Of a stretch of 64,000 bases of DNA, positions 37,861 through 51,400 are shown one piece after another. The position numbers and the translations under genes were made by a program. The notes under the pieces were generated by a model. That model was not told where the DNA came from, did not search any database, and was given only the letters and a program-made list of their open reading frames with translations. The DNA is taken from the NCBI GenBank assembly GCA_026261815.1, contig JAMPIT010000174.1, positions 8,122,001-8,186,000 on the forward strand, in the 5' to 3' direction. Each line of letters opens with the position of its first letter. Position 1 is the first letter of the stretch. This DNA comes from Monarcha castaneiventris obscurior (Eukaryota > Chordata > Aves > Passeriformes > Monarchidae).

Positions 37861-40800
37861 AAATCTTGCCTTAAAATCCATCTTTGTTTTTATAATGGGT
37901 ATATCACTCTTGTTTGCCATGGATTAGAGAAACGTCACTCTATGACTCAATTCTCTTTTGTTACTGTTTTATTTTCTTAGCAAAAACATTTGTCCTATTT
38001 GTTCACCAGCTGGAGTGTGATCTCTAAAGCAAGGACTTTCTTCTCTACTATTCTGTACAGACATGCTGGCACAATAAAACCCAATCTTTACTGTTCATGA
38101 CTGTTATTGTAATACAGATAATAGTGCAGAAAAGTCAAGGAAAAATGAATTAAGCCTTCATTGATTGCAATAACAATAACAAAATACTTTCCTCTCTAAA
38201 AGATGTTGTCATTATGCCTTGAGAGCTACATTCAGCTGGATTGACAGGCTGGAGTTGCATGGTAACTTGTAGTAACAGAGAGGTATCTTTAATAAAGTTG
38301 GGGAAAAAGGCCATCATCTAGAAATGCAGGGCCCTCTTAAAATTGCATTCTCTGTGTGTGTATGCCTCACAATAGATCAAGCAATAGTTCCCATGGATGC
38401 ATGAACTTCACACTGTCAGTCTGCCTGCCTGCATTGCTTCTTGTCCAGAGCCTGGTTCTGTGATGCCTCATTGTCATGTGCTGTGCTGTGACAATCAGAG
38501 CCCCTTCTCCTGACTTTGTGGCTGTGCCAGGCCTATTATTTTCCCTGCATTTTGTGTTTGTCAGAATGCGATAACATATGCAAGCAAAAATTACTGAGCT
38601 CTTGGACTTCATCAGTTAAGATGCATTGAAGCCTCTTGCAAATGTGAAATGGTATTGGGAAATTATTTTTATCATAATTTTGAAGACAAGTTTGTAAACT
38701 GATTTCTGGCATATTATGACAAACAAATGTCATCAGACTGCTTCCCCCATATCTGCCAATTTGCTGCATTTCGAAGTAGAGTTGATTATGTGTGGTGAAA
38801 AATCAGGCTTACAGAAAAATGGAGCCCTCTGTTAAATCCTGATCATCACCTGTCCCACCAGCTGAATTCACTGTTTTCTTGTCTCTTGTCAGTGTTGTGA
38901 CTGATAATCATTTGTGTGTTTTCAGAGATGGTTCACAAGAAAAATCTGCTCCAAATCTGCTAAAAGGAATATCCCAATTTTCAAGAATATACCAGTGAAA
39001 GGCGATTGCTGTTTGTAGGGAGTGATTGGTAGGGTTGCATCTTTATCAGGTGCTAAAATATGGGAACTAGAGAAGGAGGTTACCAGGTTCATGCTGGCAG
39101 TGGGAGCAGGGCCAGCTCCTCGCTCTCCTGGGGCACAGGAGGGAAGGGCAGGGTCCCCCGTGCTGCTCCAGCTCAGCTATCACCGGCGCTGTTGGCAGGT
39201 GGAGAGAAGAAGGGATTCTGCATTTGCATGGGCAAGGTCATTCGTACAGCTTGTGCCATGGCTAAAAGGGGTATTTGCTGATTACTGAGCTTTGAAAATT
39301 TTGGGTTAGTTTGAAATGAAATTTGCAAAGTGTCTAAAATGCACTTGCTCGTAAGAGAACATCACCTCACAGAAGCCTGTCAGTCCAGATCTCTTGCTAC
39401 AAAATCCCCAGGAAGAAAAAGTGCAGACCTTCATGTGAAGTCCTTACTCCTTGGAGGAGGGTTGTTCCTCAGTTCTGCTCTGCTGGATCTTATTACTGAA
39501 TCAATCTCATTATTCCAGGGTTGCCATGTCAGTCTGGGTGTGGCTTTGCACCTTACTTTTTAAAGTTCTTGAATGAGAGGCAAAAAAAAATGATGATTTT
39601 AAATTTCTTTAACAAAATACGTGTGTTAATTCTTTAATAGTTCATCTGCTGCTTGAGTTTCATTGCTTTTGGTGACCTAGTGAACATACTGTCATTTGAA
39701 CACTGGCTTTTGCTTCTGAAAAGAAAGGAAATATGTCTTTTAGGTCAAAACTATGACTTCAAGATATTGAAAGCCTGAAACAAGGATTTATTTAAATTTA
39801 TCAAATGAGTTCATCTACTGTAATTCTTGCCTCATTTCAACCCATAGGAAAAATAATGCAATTATTAAAATTGGTGAAGTTTGTAACCAAAGCAATTGTA
39901 TCTTCATAAGCCTTAGATTGAGCTGTTTGAGTGCTTGAAGGAAAAAAAACTTTTAGAAGAAATGCAGTGGATACACAAGTACTTACTCAAGGAAAGTAAA
40001 GATACTTTGCAGCTGTGTGAGACAGTTGGATTTTTTTCCAGATAACATCAAATTAAACAGCCGAATGTTGAAAGATCTTGTGGTGTTTTGGGAAGATGTG
40101 ATGTTGTTCAAAGTACTTTCACTGAGCTCCAGTTTATTTAAATAAAACTATTTAAATAATTACTTGACAAGGCTATTTTGGCAGCACTACGGCAAGTGAT
40201 GAAACATTTTACATAGCAGTTTATTAATAAAGTCAGTATTTTTCTTCTCTATCACTCTGATACTTGCTTTATGTCTGTTTCTGGATAAACTAGTGACACA
40301 AATATTTTGTGACGCTGGAGTCATACTCCAGTCATATAGCATCATAGTCACCTTGACAGTCTCTGACATGCTGGAATGATGATGTAATTATTAGAAGGCT
40401 GAATCAATAAATGCTGACAGCATTAGCTCTTAAGATGAAGAATATGAACATTAACAAAGTCTAGATTAAAAAAAATATCTTTAAGAACTGTTTCATCCTG
40501 GAAGTTTTAATTTTTAGGAGGATTAAATTTAAATTTTTAATTTTGATGTGAATAGTGAATTTCCTGAAATATACCATCTGCTTGCTCAGCAAATGTATAC
40601 ATTAAGCTTATCATTTTCTCCCTGTAAGTGTAATTTTGCTATTTTTAGATTCCATAAGGAAGGTCTTGGTAGAGATTTCTCCTTGTTATCTACTGATTTA
40701 AATTTATCACTAAGCATGTAATAAGTGATATCACAGGCACTAGTGACCACCCAGTAGTCATAATTCACTCAAACAGGCAGCTTTGTGATAACCTTTCCTT

Positions 40801-41818
40801 AAGGAGGGCAAAGATGTAATGAACTGTTTAAAAAACCTTTAGCCATAATCTGCCAAGAGTTCAACCAAGTAAACTGAAATGTGCTTTAGCTGCCATTTTT
40901 CCTACAACTATCAAAGAGGTATGTGCTAGCTTCTGATGAAAGTTTGGGTAAAGATTTAGCATGAGCAGGGAATTCAGATTTGCTCTGAGCAATTTATCAG
41001 ATAGATGTGATAATCCAAAGGACTTTTGCTTAGCATGGGACAAATAGATGTTTATTTATTCTCCACTTAAATATGCTGAGCAGGATATGTAAAATTCAGT
41101 AATATTCTCTATCCTGGAAACCTTTATGAGGAATTTAGTTACTGTTTTTTAAATTTTGTTTTTAAAACCAGGAAAGTTTAGAGTTTTCTTCTGTACTTTA
41201 CTCCTGGGTGGATCTCCTCAGCCTATTTCTGAGCATCCTTCCATTAGGGACTTCATTTTTACTGTGTGCAGCCTGGGGACCTTGGCTGTCTGGCTCAGGC
41301 ACTCCCACACAACCATGCCTTCAGGTGCCCTGTTTTCCAAGGACTGATTGAAATGCAAAGTACTTCTGGAGATGCAATTTTCTGATGCTTGCTGCTGTTC
41401 ATCCAGAGGAGTTTTGAAAGGCATCTGTCATATTCAGTTATGGCAGGGTATTGTGGTGAGCACTTTACCCAGAAAAAACCCCCTAGATTCAGGGAGCTCA
41501 TAGGGGTGGGACAGATTGGCTCATGGACACTGAGGGACTTTGTAAACTAGAATATTTCACTACATAGGATTTTGATTTAATAGCATATGCAGCATTTTAA
41601 ATTGAATTGATTGGGTTGTTCCTTAGAAATATAGCTTTTAAGATTTAAGTTATCATGAAAAGAGATATATAAAGTTTGTTAGAAGTGTGCAATAGTCCAT
41701 GAGAAAAAAGCTGTCTACCTCAACTACGTCATGAGAATATTAAAAGTTTAATACAAAGAGGTCGGCGGCAAAGTATCTGTGGCCCATAGCAGAGGGCTTC
41801 CATCTGGTAAAATTATGA

Positions 41819-42544
41819 TCACAGAATCATCATAGAATGCCCTGGTTTGGAAGAGACCTTAAAGATCCAATTGCTGCTGGCATGGGCAGGGACACCTTCC
41901 ACTAGACCTAGCTCAAAGCCCCATCCAACCCGGCCTTGGACATTTCTAGGAATGGGGCATCCACAACTTCTCTGGGCAACCTGTTCCAGTGTCTCACCGC
42001 TCTTACAGCAAAGAATTTCTTCCTAATGTCTAAACTAAACTTACTGCCAGTTTGAAGCCATTCAACTTTGTCTTGTCACTACATGCTCTAGTAAATATTC
42101 TCTCTCCATCTTTATTGTAGGCTCCCTTCAGGTATCAGAAGGCTTCCATAAGGTCTCCCTGGAGCCTTCTCTTCTCTGGGCTGAACAGCCCAAATTCTCT
42201 CAACCTGACTTCAGACGAGAAGTGCTCCAACCCCCTGACGATTGTTTGTATCCCTCCTCAGGACTTGATCCAACAGATCAATGCCCTTCCTATGCTGAGA
42301 GCCCCCAGGCTGGATGCAGATCTCCAGGTGGGGTCTCACCAGAGCAGGGCAGAGGGGCAGGATTCCCTCCCTTGCCCTGCTGCCCACACTGCTGGGGATG
42401 CAGCCCAGCATGTTTGGATTTCTGGGCTGCAAGTGCACATTGCTGATCATGTCCAGCTTTTCTCCCTCCAGCCCCGCCAAGCGCTTCTTGGCAGGGCTGC
42501 TCTCCATCTGTTCATCCCCTAGCCTGTATTGATAGTGGAGGTTG
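41819..42544 (-). mobile_element. CR1 LINE 3' portion (antisense orientation)
   Basis: Reverse complement of a CR1 3' end, starting with the terminal repeat (CAGAATCATCATAGAATG) and then TTGGAAGAGACCTTAAAGAT. Further landmarks are GCATCCACAACTTCTCTGGG, CAACCTGTTCCAGTGTCTCA, AAGAATTTCTTCCTAATGTC, CTGAACAGCCCAAATTCTCT and CAGCCTGTATTGAT-like sequence at the far end. It is 5'-truncated and has no intact frame. The overlapping open frames at 42211-42532 on both strands belong to this element and are not host genes. Confidence 0.96.
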
Positions 42545-43862
42545 ATTAATTACTTTAGTTAATATCCAAAGCATGAATTTACAAATCGGTCAGAAGGAAT
42601 GGACTGTGGTGCTTGTCCTTTAAGTAAAATGCTAATAAAACTCTGACTCTGGATAAGAACCCTTCCTGTCCCTTCCCCAAAGACGAGGTAAGGTCAGCCT
42701 ACGACTGGTTACTTTTCTTTGGCTGGTGACACACGGAGATTTAATGTCCTGAGGTGGGCACATGTCCCATGCCATGGGCTGACCGACCTCCGCCGTCTGT
42801 GAGGAGCCAAGACCCCTCCCTCATGCGCAGGCACGTCTGCATTGTCTGTGCCTGGGGCCGAGTCCCACCCTGCCTTTTCTCCTTCAGAGGCTCAGGGTAT
42901 TGTCTGGTTTTGGTAACAGACAGCTTCATAGTTCAGCTTTGGGAATAGCTAAAGTGCACTGCAGCTACAGTGTCCTTTAAACATAGCTTTGAAATTATGG
43001 GAAGCAACTTCTTTTTTTATTTAATAAGTGAATTTATTTAAGTGAAATTGTATTTAATGTCACCCTGTTGGCACAGGGTGAGAAAAAGGAGGAAAGGTTG
43101 CTGTTAACACAATCTGGTTTCATGCTGGCTGTGGAATTCGTGCTGTTGCAAACCCTCTGAAGTACTTTCTAAAAAGCTGGTGTAGAAGAGTCTCTCCAGG
43201 ACAAGTGGCTTTTCATGCATTGTTTTATTGACTCACATTTTATGGTTTCTCATGTGTATTTAAAGGCTGAATTCCAGTCTCTAGGGAATGACTCAGAAAG
43301 CATTTAATTTTGAACTGAATTCATTTGCAGTTTCCAACAGAGGCATCTGCTGACCAGTTATGAGAGGGTCTTGGTTCTTCGGTACTACCAATTGTAATCT
43401 TGTGGTATGCTTTATTTTGAGCCTCCTGTGCTTATACTAGATCTTTTATTATAAAGGAAATATAAAGATCTTCAAGGGCAATGCCAGCTATTTAAAAAAT
43501 CACACCCAAATATGAAAGCATGTTAAAAACTCACTTAAGTAGTGCTCACTTTCGTGAATCATAGTCTAATAAAAGTAACTGAAGATCCTGTTTTGTCTTT
43601 ATTTTCATTGTCTTCTATAATTGAAAGAAATTTCCTCCTTGTTTTACTAGTAAAAGAAAATGTATTGTATTCCCACTACTTTGTCACAAACTCTCCCTTC
43701 CCAAAACATCTTGGAGACAAGTACTTGCACCAGAGAAAAAAACATGAACTCTGGAGTGGTTAAAAATGGGATATAGTCAAGTAGATATTTTCAGAAGGAA
43801 TAATTGTAGGCATGGTTTTATGGGTTACACAAGCTACATGAATAAGAAACCTGGTTCATGTG

Positions 43863-43912
43863 AATTATTATTATTATATTGAATTATTATTATCATTATC
43901 ATTATTATTGAA
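43863..43912. repeat. (ATT)n microsatellite, interrupted
   Basis: Two ATT/TTA triplet runs interrupted by TATTGAA and ATC units (GAATTATTATTATTATATTG, then ATTATTATTATCATTATC). This simple repeat is likely polymorphic in length; no other role is suggested. Confidence 0.88.
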
Positions 43913-45029
43913 TTAAAACTAAATTTATTAAACTTAGTAATAATTCTAAACTTGAGGGAACTTGCACTTTAAATCCCCATCCATCTTATTTGCAGCTTGT
44001 TTCTTTAAGTGTTTGGTTGGTTTTTTTTTTTAAATGCAGTTCTTCAGTTTTCAGAATAACAGAGTGAGAAGCTGTCAATCTAATTAGAGCAGGCATTCAA
44101 GAAGTAGTAGGAAGATATAAGTAGTTTAAAAATTATTCTAATACAAGGGAAAATAGCTTAGAGTCTTCATAAGCAGATTTTGTATTTTTGTGCCCTGAAG
44201 ACAAATAATAAATCTGAAGGGTTTCAGGAAATCAGTGCAATGAAATGGCCTTTTATGATGAACAGAAGGAGTTTGGAAAACAATCTATGACTATTCTGCA
44301 TCTAGACTGCTATTAAAGCAATGCTTCATCACTTCTTATGCAACAGGAAAGGTACTTGCAGCAGGATTTATTTAAACAAGGCAGACAACATTAAGTTGAA
44401 CCACTGTTAGTCAGTGCTAACCTGAAGTTGTGGCTGAAGCCATGCTTCCTACTCACATAAAGTACAAGTGAAACAGTGAATATCCATCCATTCGATATCC
44501 AGGTAATTCCTATTTTTGGCAACATGATCTAAATACTACCTTTTTGTGTATGAACCTTGGTACAAGTCCACATTTTCAGTGTAATTTGAGCTTTGCTTTG
44601 GAAATAAATGAGTGATTAGTTTTTAAAAGTGAATTTCTGACATTAACAGAAAACCTGGAAACAGTGTTGCTTGTAGGTTAATACAATTTTCTATTTTTTG
44701 AGTGAAGATAAACTATTAAGACAACAACCTCAGGACTTGGTCACAATTTAAGAATGATGCTGGTTTCAGCAGACCCCGCAGTTTGGGGTGGTTTGACCTG
44801 TTTTGGCACATGATCCCTGTGATGCCAGGGAACCATCCCCAGGAGGGAGCCTCTCAGTTTGGCTCTGGTCCTTTGGTGCTGCAGGAGCTGTGACAATGAT
44901 GCTGTAGCTTGAATGTGTGTGGATTTAAGCTCCATCTTAAAGCTGGTTATAGTTTATCTCCTAAATTCCTATTGCAAAATTATTTCAATGCTTCATTTGC
45001 CTAGTGATTAAAAAGGATCTAAATTAGGG

Positions 45030-45570
45030 TAAATTTATTCAAGTCCAGTTTAAATCCTTTGTTCTTATACCATGGTTGTCTTTTGGCTTAAACAGCTCCT
45101 TTACAACCCTGTGATATTTAGTGATAGCAGTCATCCTCTCTCTAAACAAGACAAGCTCTTTCTGTCTCCTTTTGTGAAATATTTTACATTCTTCTCATCA
45201 TCCTAGTAGTCCTTCTCTGCAGCTGCTCCAGCCTAAGTTAATCTTTTCTGAACACAAGCATTCATAATTGCACACAATAATTGAAGTGATGTCTTAGCAG
45301 TACTTTACCAGCACCGTACTAATACTTCCCCCATCGTTACTAGAAATAATTGAGCTGATGCATTCTAGGGCAGTGTTTGTCTTTTTTCACACTGGTAGCT
45401 TATTGTCAAACAGTGATTGACTAATGTGAACTGAGCTTTCTCCTCCTCAGTAATTTCTAGCTTATAGCTGAAAGTGTTCTTGTTATTATCTAAAGTGCAT
45501 GACCTTACATGTTCTACAAGAAGTAAAAATCCACTTTGTGTACTTCTTTTCCCAGTCATAATCATACTCT
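45030..45570 (-). mobile_element. Old, highly diverged CR1-type LINE fragment
   Basis: On the + strand this carries worn versions of the reverse-complemented CR1 3' region seen in older reptile and bird subfamilies. Examples are CATCATCCTAGTAGTCCTTC, GCAGCTGCTCCAGCC, a CACAATAATTGAAGTGATGT stretch, CTGATGCATTCTAGGGCAG, TTTGTCTTTTTTCACACTGG, and AGTGCATGACCTTACATGTT near the far end. The order of these pieces follows the family, but identity is low. It lies just before the younger CR1 at 45909. Boundaries are approximate, and subfamily assignment would need an alignment. Confidence 0.55.
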
Positions 45571-45908
45571 GTTTAAAAATGTGCCTAATTTCTAATTTTA
45601 ATGTTTCTCCTTTGAACTTCCAGGAGCTGCTTCTTGCTGTGTCTTTAGCAGTGTGTCTGAAAGTCCTTTATTAGGGGATATTTTTTTTAAGTTAGGGTAA
45701 CTTATCTACTGAAATCAAATCACTTTTAAATTTCAAGAAGTAATTTATAACCTAAAGATATTGAACACTGAGGTCTTAGTGTAAGGAATAATTTTTATAT
45801 CTAAGGAGAAGGTATATGGCAGATCAGCTTTTTTCCCCAGACTTCGGAAACTTTCAGCTTCTTTCTAAAACTGTGAACTCCAGCAATATGTATTCTTGTA
45901 GCCTCAGT

Positions 45909-46876
45909 TCATGGAATCATGGAATGGTTTGGATTGGAAGGAACCTTAAAGATCAGCTGGTTTCAAACCCCTGCCATGGACAGGGACACCGACCCCCAGA
46001 CAAGGTTGTTCAAAGCCCATCCGTGGCCTTGAACACTTTGGGGGATGGGGCAGCCACAGCTTCTCTGGACAACCTGTTTTAGTGCCTCACCAACCTCACA
46101 GCAAAGAACTTCTTCCTAATTGCTAATCTAAACCTACTCTCTTTCTGTTTGATGCCACTCCCCCTTGTCCCATCACTACATGCCCTTATGGAAAAATTCC
46201 CCTCCATCTCTCTGTAGGCCCCTGTTAGGTATTGGAAGGTCACTGTAAGGTCTCCCTGGAGCCCTTTCTTCAGGCTGAACAATCCTAATGGTGTTTCATC
46301 CCTCTAATTAATCATCTTTGTGGCACTCCTTTGGACTCACTCCAGCAGGTCCACATTCTTCTTTCGTTGAGAAGCCCAGATCTGGATTCAACACTGCAGG
46401 TGGGGTCTCACCAGAGTGGAGCAGAGGGGCAGAATCCCCTCCCTTGATGTGCTGCCCACATTCCTTTTGATGCAGCCCAGGATATGTTTGGCTTTCTGGG
46501 CTGCAAGTGCACATTGCTGAGTCATGTCAACCTCTCATCCACCATCTCCCCCAAGTCTTTCTCTGCAGGGCTGCTCTCACTCCATTCTCTAGCCAGCCTG
46601 TATTTTGGCTTGGAATTGTTCTGATGCAGGTGCAGGACCTTGCACTTGATCTTGTTGAACTTCATGAGCAGCTTCATGCTCCAATTTCCTCAGGACCTGT
46701 GGGTGGATCTCATCAGGTCCCATAGACTTGTGCACTTTCAGGCTCCCTAGAGGGTCTCTAACCCGACTTTCTTCTCTAGCAGGTGATTCTTTGTTGTGCC
46801 AATACCTGCCTTTGCCTTCTGCTGCATAGGTCATGTGGCTGGAGCACTGGCTAGTGAAGACCAAGGCTGTGGCACC
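45909..46876 (-). mobile_element. CR1 LINE with internal deletion of the reverse-transcriptase core
   Basis: From 45909 to about 46665 this is the reverse complement of a CR1 3' end (ATGGAATCATGGAATGGTTT, AACCTTAAAGATCAGCTGGT, AAAGAACTTCTTCCTAATTG, CAGGTGCAGGACCTTGCACT). From about 46672 it jumps to the region upstream of the reverse transcriptase. There the - strand frame reads VHKSMGPDEIHPQVLRKL, the conserved CR1 segment that precedes the polymerase palm. The frame then runs straight into the MKFNK-type segment near the end of pol. Everything between, the catalytic palm included, is missing. CTTCATG stands on both sides of the junction (46660-46666 and 46672-46678). The far boundary near 46876 is where similarity fades. 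Confidence 0.88.
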
Positions 46877-47559
46877 AGTTGTGGCACCATCTGTCAGCTC
46901 ACCAGAGTGACAGAGAGTGTGTCAGGCTGGCAAATGGGTGCCTCTATATCTCAGAAGAGAGCTGCCTGCTGGTGTCACCTGCCACTTTTTTCTTAGTGGC
47001 TCTGGTTGTTGCACAGGGAGCACATGGGGCTGCCTTACTCAGTTCCAGCATCAATCCTGATGTGATGGGACTTTCCTCTTCAGTACTGCAGAGCAGTGAA
47101 GTGGTTCTGCACAGGCACCTCAGGCTTTAGTTAAAGTCTCTTTCTCCTGCTGGTCCTTGTTCACAGGACTGGGGTGGGGGGAGGATGGTTTTGCTGTTTC
47201 TAAGGTGGGTTCAGTTTACCAAATACTCTGTTTACTGTGTTCCATGCAACTAACCTGACTCACAATTTGTTCCCACCTGGCCAATGTTTATATCATTAGA
47301 AAGTGTCACAGTTGGTGATTTCAGATCTTCCAGATTTCTGATTAAAATGCTGACTAACATTTCATGACAATACTCATGAAAGTGCTATTTAGTGATGATT
47401 TATGAGGGACAGCTGGCCTAAGTGATTCAAGTACTCAATGCCATAAATGTATGTTTTTTTATTCTTTCGGACTACTTTGGAATATAGAGATATTGTATTT
47501 CTAAGTAAAGTACCTCAGGAAAGGCTAGAAATGGTATTCTGAAACTAAATCAAAGTTGA

Positions 47560-47800
47560 AAATGAAAATAAAAGTTTCAGAATATTCTGGTTACAAAAGT
47601 ATTATTTCAGTGAAGACAGATTCTATTATTTTTCTGCGCTGCTAATTAACAATGGAGAAGGGTAGTTATTATGTTAAATTCCATCAGTTCAACAAGAATT
47701 CACTTGATTAATACATGCAGAATAATACATGTTAGTCAAATACTGTTTTCCTCTGAGATCCCATTAAAAAATTGATCAAAGTTTAATTACAACACAGGCC
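47560..47800. promoter_or_regulatory. Candidate enhancer with adjoining homeodomain and SOX motifs
   Basis: A repeat-free block of intron 2. CGCTGCTAATTA at 47637-47648 overlaps AACAATGG at 47648-47655, a match to the SOX core (A/T)(A/T)CAA(A/T)G. The same 12-mer occurs at 35473-35484. Further ATTA cores and TTGATTAATACATG follow. Regulatory function is an inference from motif arrangement. Confidence 0.25.
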
Positions 47801-48415
47801 AGTTATGTTTAGATGACACTGAAAACAACAAGGCCCTTCAAATAATGGGAATGACACAAAGAGAATCAACAATTTTCATGAGCCTAACTGAAATTCTGCA
47901 GATTTCAGCCAAATGGCTGAACAATATAGGGAAAGGTGCTCTTTTGGTGATGGCACATTGTAATGAAATGGTATTTTTCATTCTTTTTGGCTCATTTTAG
48001 TTCCAGAAGTCACCTGAGGATTTGAAAAGTTTGCACAGAAGCTCTTGGATTTTGTGAGCATATCCTTCTGAGAAAATTGGTGACAGAAAAACCCCTGACC
48101 AATATATGCTGGATTTTGTGAACCCTGGGGGTTTGCCTAGGAATTAGCTGTTTGATATTTACTTAGCTCCATTTCTTCTCAAGAAGGAAGGTGAAGATAG
48201 CTCTGTTCTGCAGTCCTGTTGTGAGGACTGTCATTTGACATCTACTTGAGGAAAGAGATGGAAGGGATGGGTTGCAGAGAAAATCTGAGCAGGGGTATTT
48301 GAGGTCTACAGATAGTATGGAAGCAGAGTAGAAAGAATGGGATGGTGGAGAGGTTGAGGGGAAGGATGTTTGCTGAAGCAATGGGAGCGAGGGGGAAGTA
48401 AGCATGAGACCAGAG

Positions 48416-48442
48416 TTCAAATGAAGCTGTTCAAATGAAGCT
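48416..48442. repeat. 14-bp tandem duplication
   Basis: TTCAAATGAAGCTG at 48416-48429 is followed directly by TTCAAATGAAGCT at 48430-48442. It is a small duplication in intron 2 with no coding consequence. Confidence 0.88.
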
Positions 48443-51400
48443 CTTTAAATCAAAGTGTGAAAAATTAACCAAAGAACTCAGATGTTGAGTCTGGGGGAGG
48501 CAGAACTAGTGGTTTTTTTTACAAAATGCATAAAAAGTTTGTAAGTCAGCCTTCAATTCACAGTCAACACTCCTGGAACACACTACAATATGTGGCATAG
48601 TTGCATTTTTTAATTGAATGTAACACAGTCCATTGGTGGCCCTTCAGAAAGGAGTGAAGAATAGGATGTTCTTTCTTTGAGTAGTTATAAGGAAGAACCG
48701 CATGACCACGCACATCAGAGCTCAGTAAAGCTCCATGGGAAAAGCATAAGCCTCAAAGCAAAAGTACTGCTATTCCTGCTTAGACCCTCTGACCAAAGAA
48801 ACGCCTTTCCTTCAGGAAATATCCTCTGGGCAGAAGTCTCAGAAGCTCTAAAATAAGATTTTCTATGATATACTGGATTTTAAGATGTATTTTATGCACA
48901 AAAAGTAAGTACTGATGGAACAACAGGAGCTCCGGGAAGGAAGCTGTGATCAAACTGGTATATTCTCTAGCAGAGATCCGTTTCTAACAGGATAAAGATA
49001 TTTGATACTGTACTAGCTGATTCATTTTTCCTGTAAGAACACCTGTATGATGGGGAGCACACTTACATCTACAACCATACTTGTACAGAAGTAGACATTT
49101 AGCTATTATTTTCTTGTCCAAATGCTCTGAGACATTTCAGGCACAGCTTTGAATATAGCCATACATTCATTTTTTATGAATAAAGCATCACATTAAAATG
49201 ATCCCCTTCAGCAGCAAAGATTTGTCTTGAAGGTTATTTTCAATTTTTCTGTGCTAATATAGCATCTTTTGTTACCTTCAAGGTTTCAAAACACCCCGGA
49301 GAGTACCAAAACCAACCTGCCTCACCCACTGTTGTTCAGAGATCTATCATGACCTCTCTTCATTCAGGCTTTTTGTTCTAAATGTTTTCTTTAACCAATT
49401 TTCAAGTAAATCTTACTTGTTTTCCTACTTCGAAAGTAAACTAAATTTACTGAGGTAGCTATCCCTAATGGCATGTTTCTCCTGAAGTAATCCACAGGTT
49501 ACATGTCTCTGAAAATTGCCATCTGCACAAAGTGAGTAGAATTATTTATAAAAAGATTTAAAAATTCTGAACACCACATCTGCAGTGAATATTGGGAATT
49601 TGTTTTAGCTCACAGGCTGTTATTTCTATCAAGAGTATTTTTTTGATAGTACTATAAAAGGTGCCTGCTGGCAAAACAAAGATTTCTTTCCTTCATTTTC
49701 TTGGAAACAGCTGTATTATAGGGCTAACTATGTTTGTTGCAGGTATTAAATTTTTTGTTCTCCATAATCCTTATTATCAAGGACTGCTTGAAAACTGAGT
49801 GGGACATAAGTTATAGGTAGCTTTCTGTGGAGCCCATCACAAGCTCCCACCTCTCCATGTTGTTCATAAAAGAACTGTAATAATTTCCTGTGTGAGGACT
49901 GCCTCATTAAGCATCTAAAGTATAGGTTCAGGTGGTCTGGACTATTCCTGTGGGAGCTGTCAAGGGCCCACATATTTACTCAGTTTTTATATAAGTTTTA
50001 CAATTTTATATATTCTTATCAGTAGCTGACTTACGAAATTAGCTGAAAGCTAATTTGGAGCTGCTCACAGGAGTCTAATTACTCAGAGAAGTGATTTCAG
50101 CATAACCAAACTTAACTATCTTAAGATAGCTAGTTCAAGTGGTATAAGCTGTTGGTATGTGTTGGACAGATCTGGGCTTATGTAATGCAGTGTGAAGGTC
50201 TGTGTATTTGTGTGTGATAAAATGCTTTATTTCCTTAATTTGCTATTTTAAAGGATCTCTTAAATGTATCATTTAAGAATGAACAAGGGAAAAAGAAGAA
50301 TTCAAAAGCTGGAAGATCATATTGCATGCTTTTGGTCTTTCCATCATTACTACTTCTTCATGGCTATCTATTTGAAGCTTAGATGTCATCTCCAAATAGT
50401 GATCTATACTTTGTACTACGCTGCATAGAGCTGTGTAAGGAATAATAAAACTGTATGTATCACCCCAGAAAAATACTACATCCATATACACATTAATGGC
50501 AGCCCTGGAGCTTCTGACATATTGCCAGGACAGCCTGCAGCTCCAGTTGTGCAACACTTGTATTTCAAAACATTTAAATGAAAAATAGGTGGGAAACTAA
50601 TTACGGAAGTTATTTCAAAGTGAAGTATGGTGGTTTGTTGAGATAAATTGCAAAGTAAAGACCAGGCAGTGTTATAAGTGTGGAGTAGGTAAATTCATTA
50701 CAGCCACAATTAATGATCACAAATGTTCCACTATGAATATTTTTCAGGGAAGCAGGACGCAGGCATTCCCCACTCCTCCATGTCTTTGTTCACTTGTAGA
50801 CATGGAGCGTCTTCCCCAGGTGGCCACCATGGTGCTGTCTTCAGCCTCCCTCTGGAATGGCTCTGTCACCTTTTGGGTTCACTTGTATGGCCATGGCTTC
50901 AATCTACCTAGAAGAGGTTCAATCAGTACAACATACTTCCTCAATGATGATTTGGCCACTGCACTAAATAATACCCTGTAAGTCAGCTTTAGGATCCCAC
51001 ATTCTCCCAGATAAAACTATCTGGCATGTTTGGCCCATCCAGATCGACTGGAACCTCCCTAATCTATGCAGATTTTTCAAGCATTTATTTACCAGAAGTA
51101 TCCTTTTATATACTAGTTTATCAATGAGCAAAAGGATCCAGAAGCACTAACTCCATTCATAAAACAATAGATACCTTCCAAGAAAAACACTAGTGCCAAC
51201 TTAGAGCACACAGGCATGTGGAGAAGGACTGATATTTGTGAGAGCTGATGTTACATTGTGAAACAGCAATGTTACAACTGCAAAGTATCTGGAAGTCCCA
51301 GAAGAAAACACATCAATTAGCATGCATGGCAGAGCTGAGATTAATGTAAATTAGGAGACTGTCTCATTTTCTGAACTGCTAATCTGCTTTGAACAAGAAA

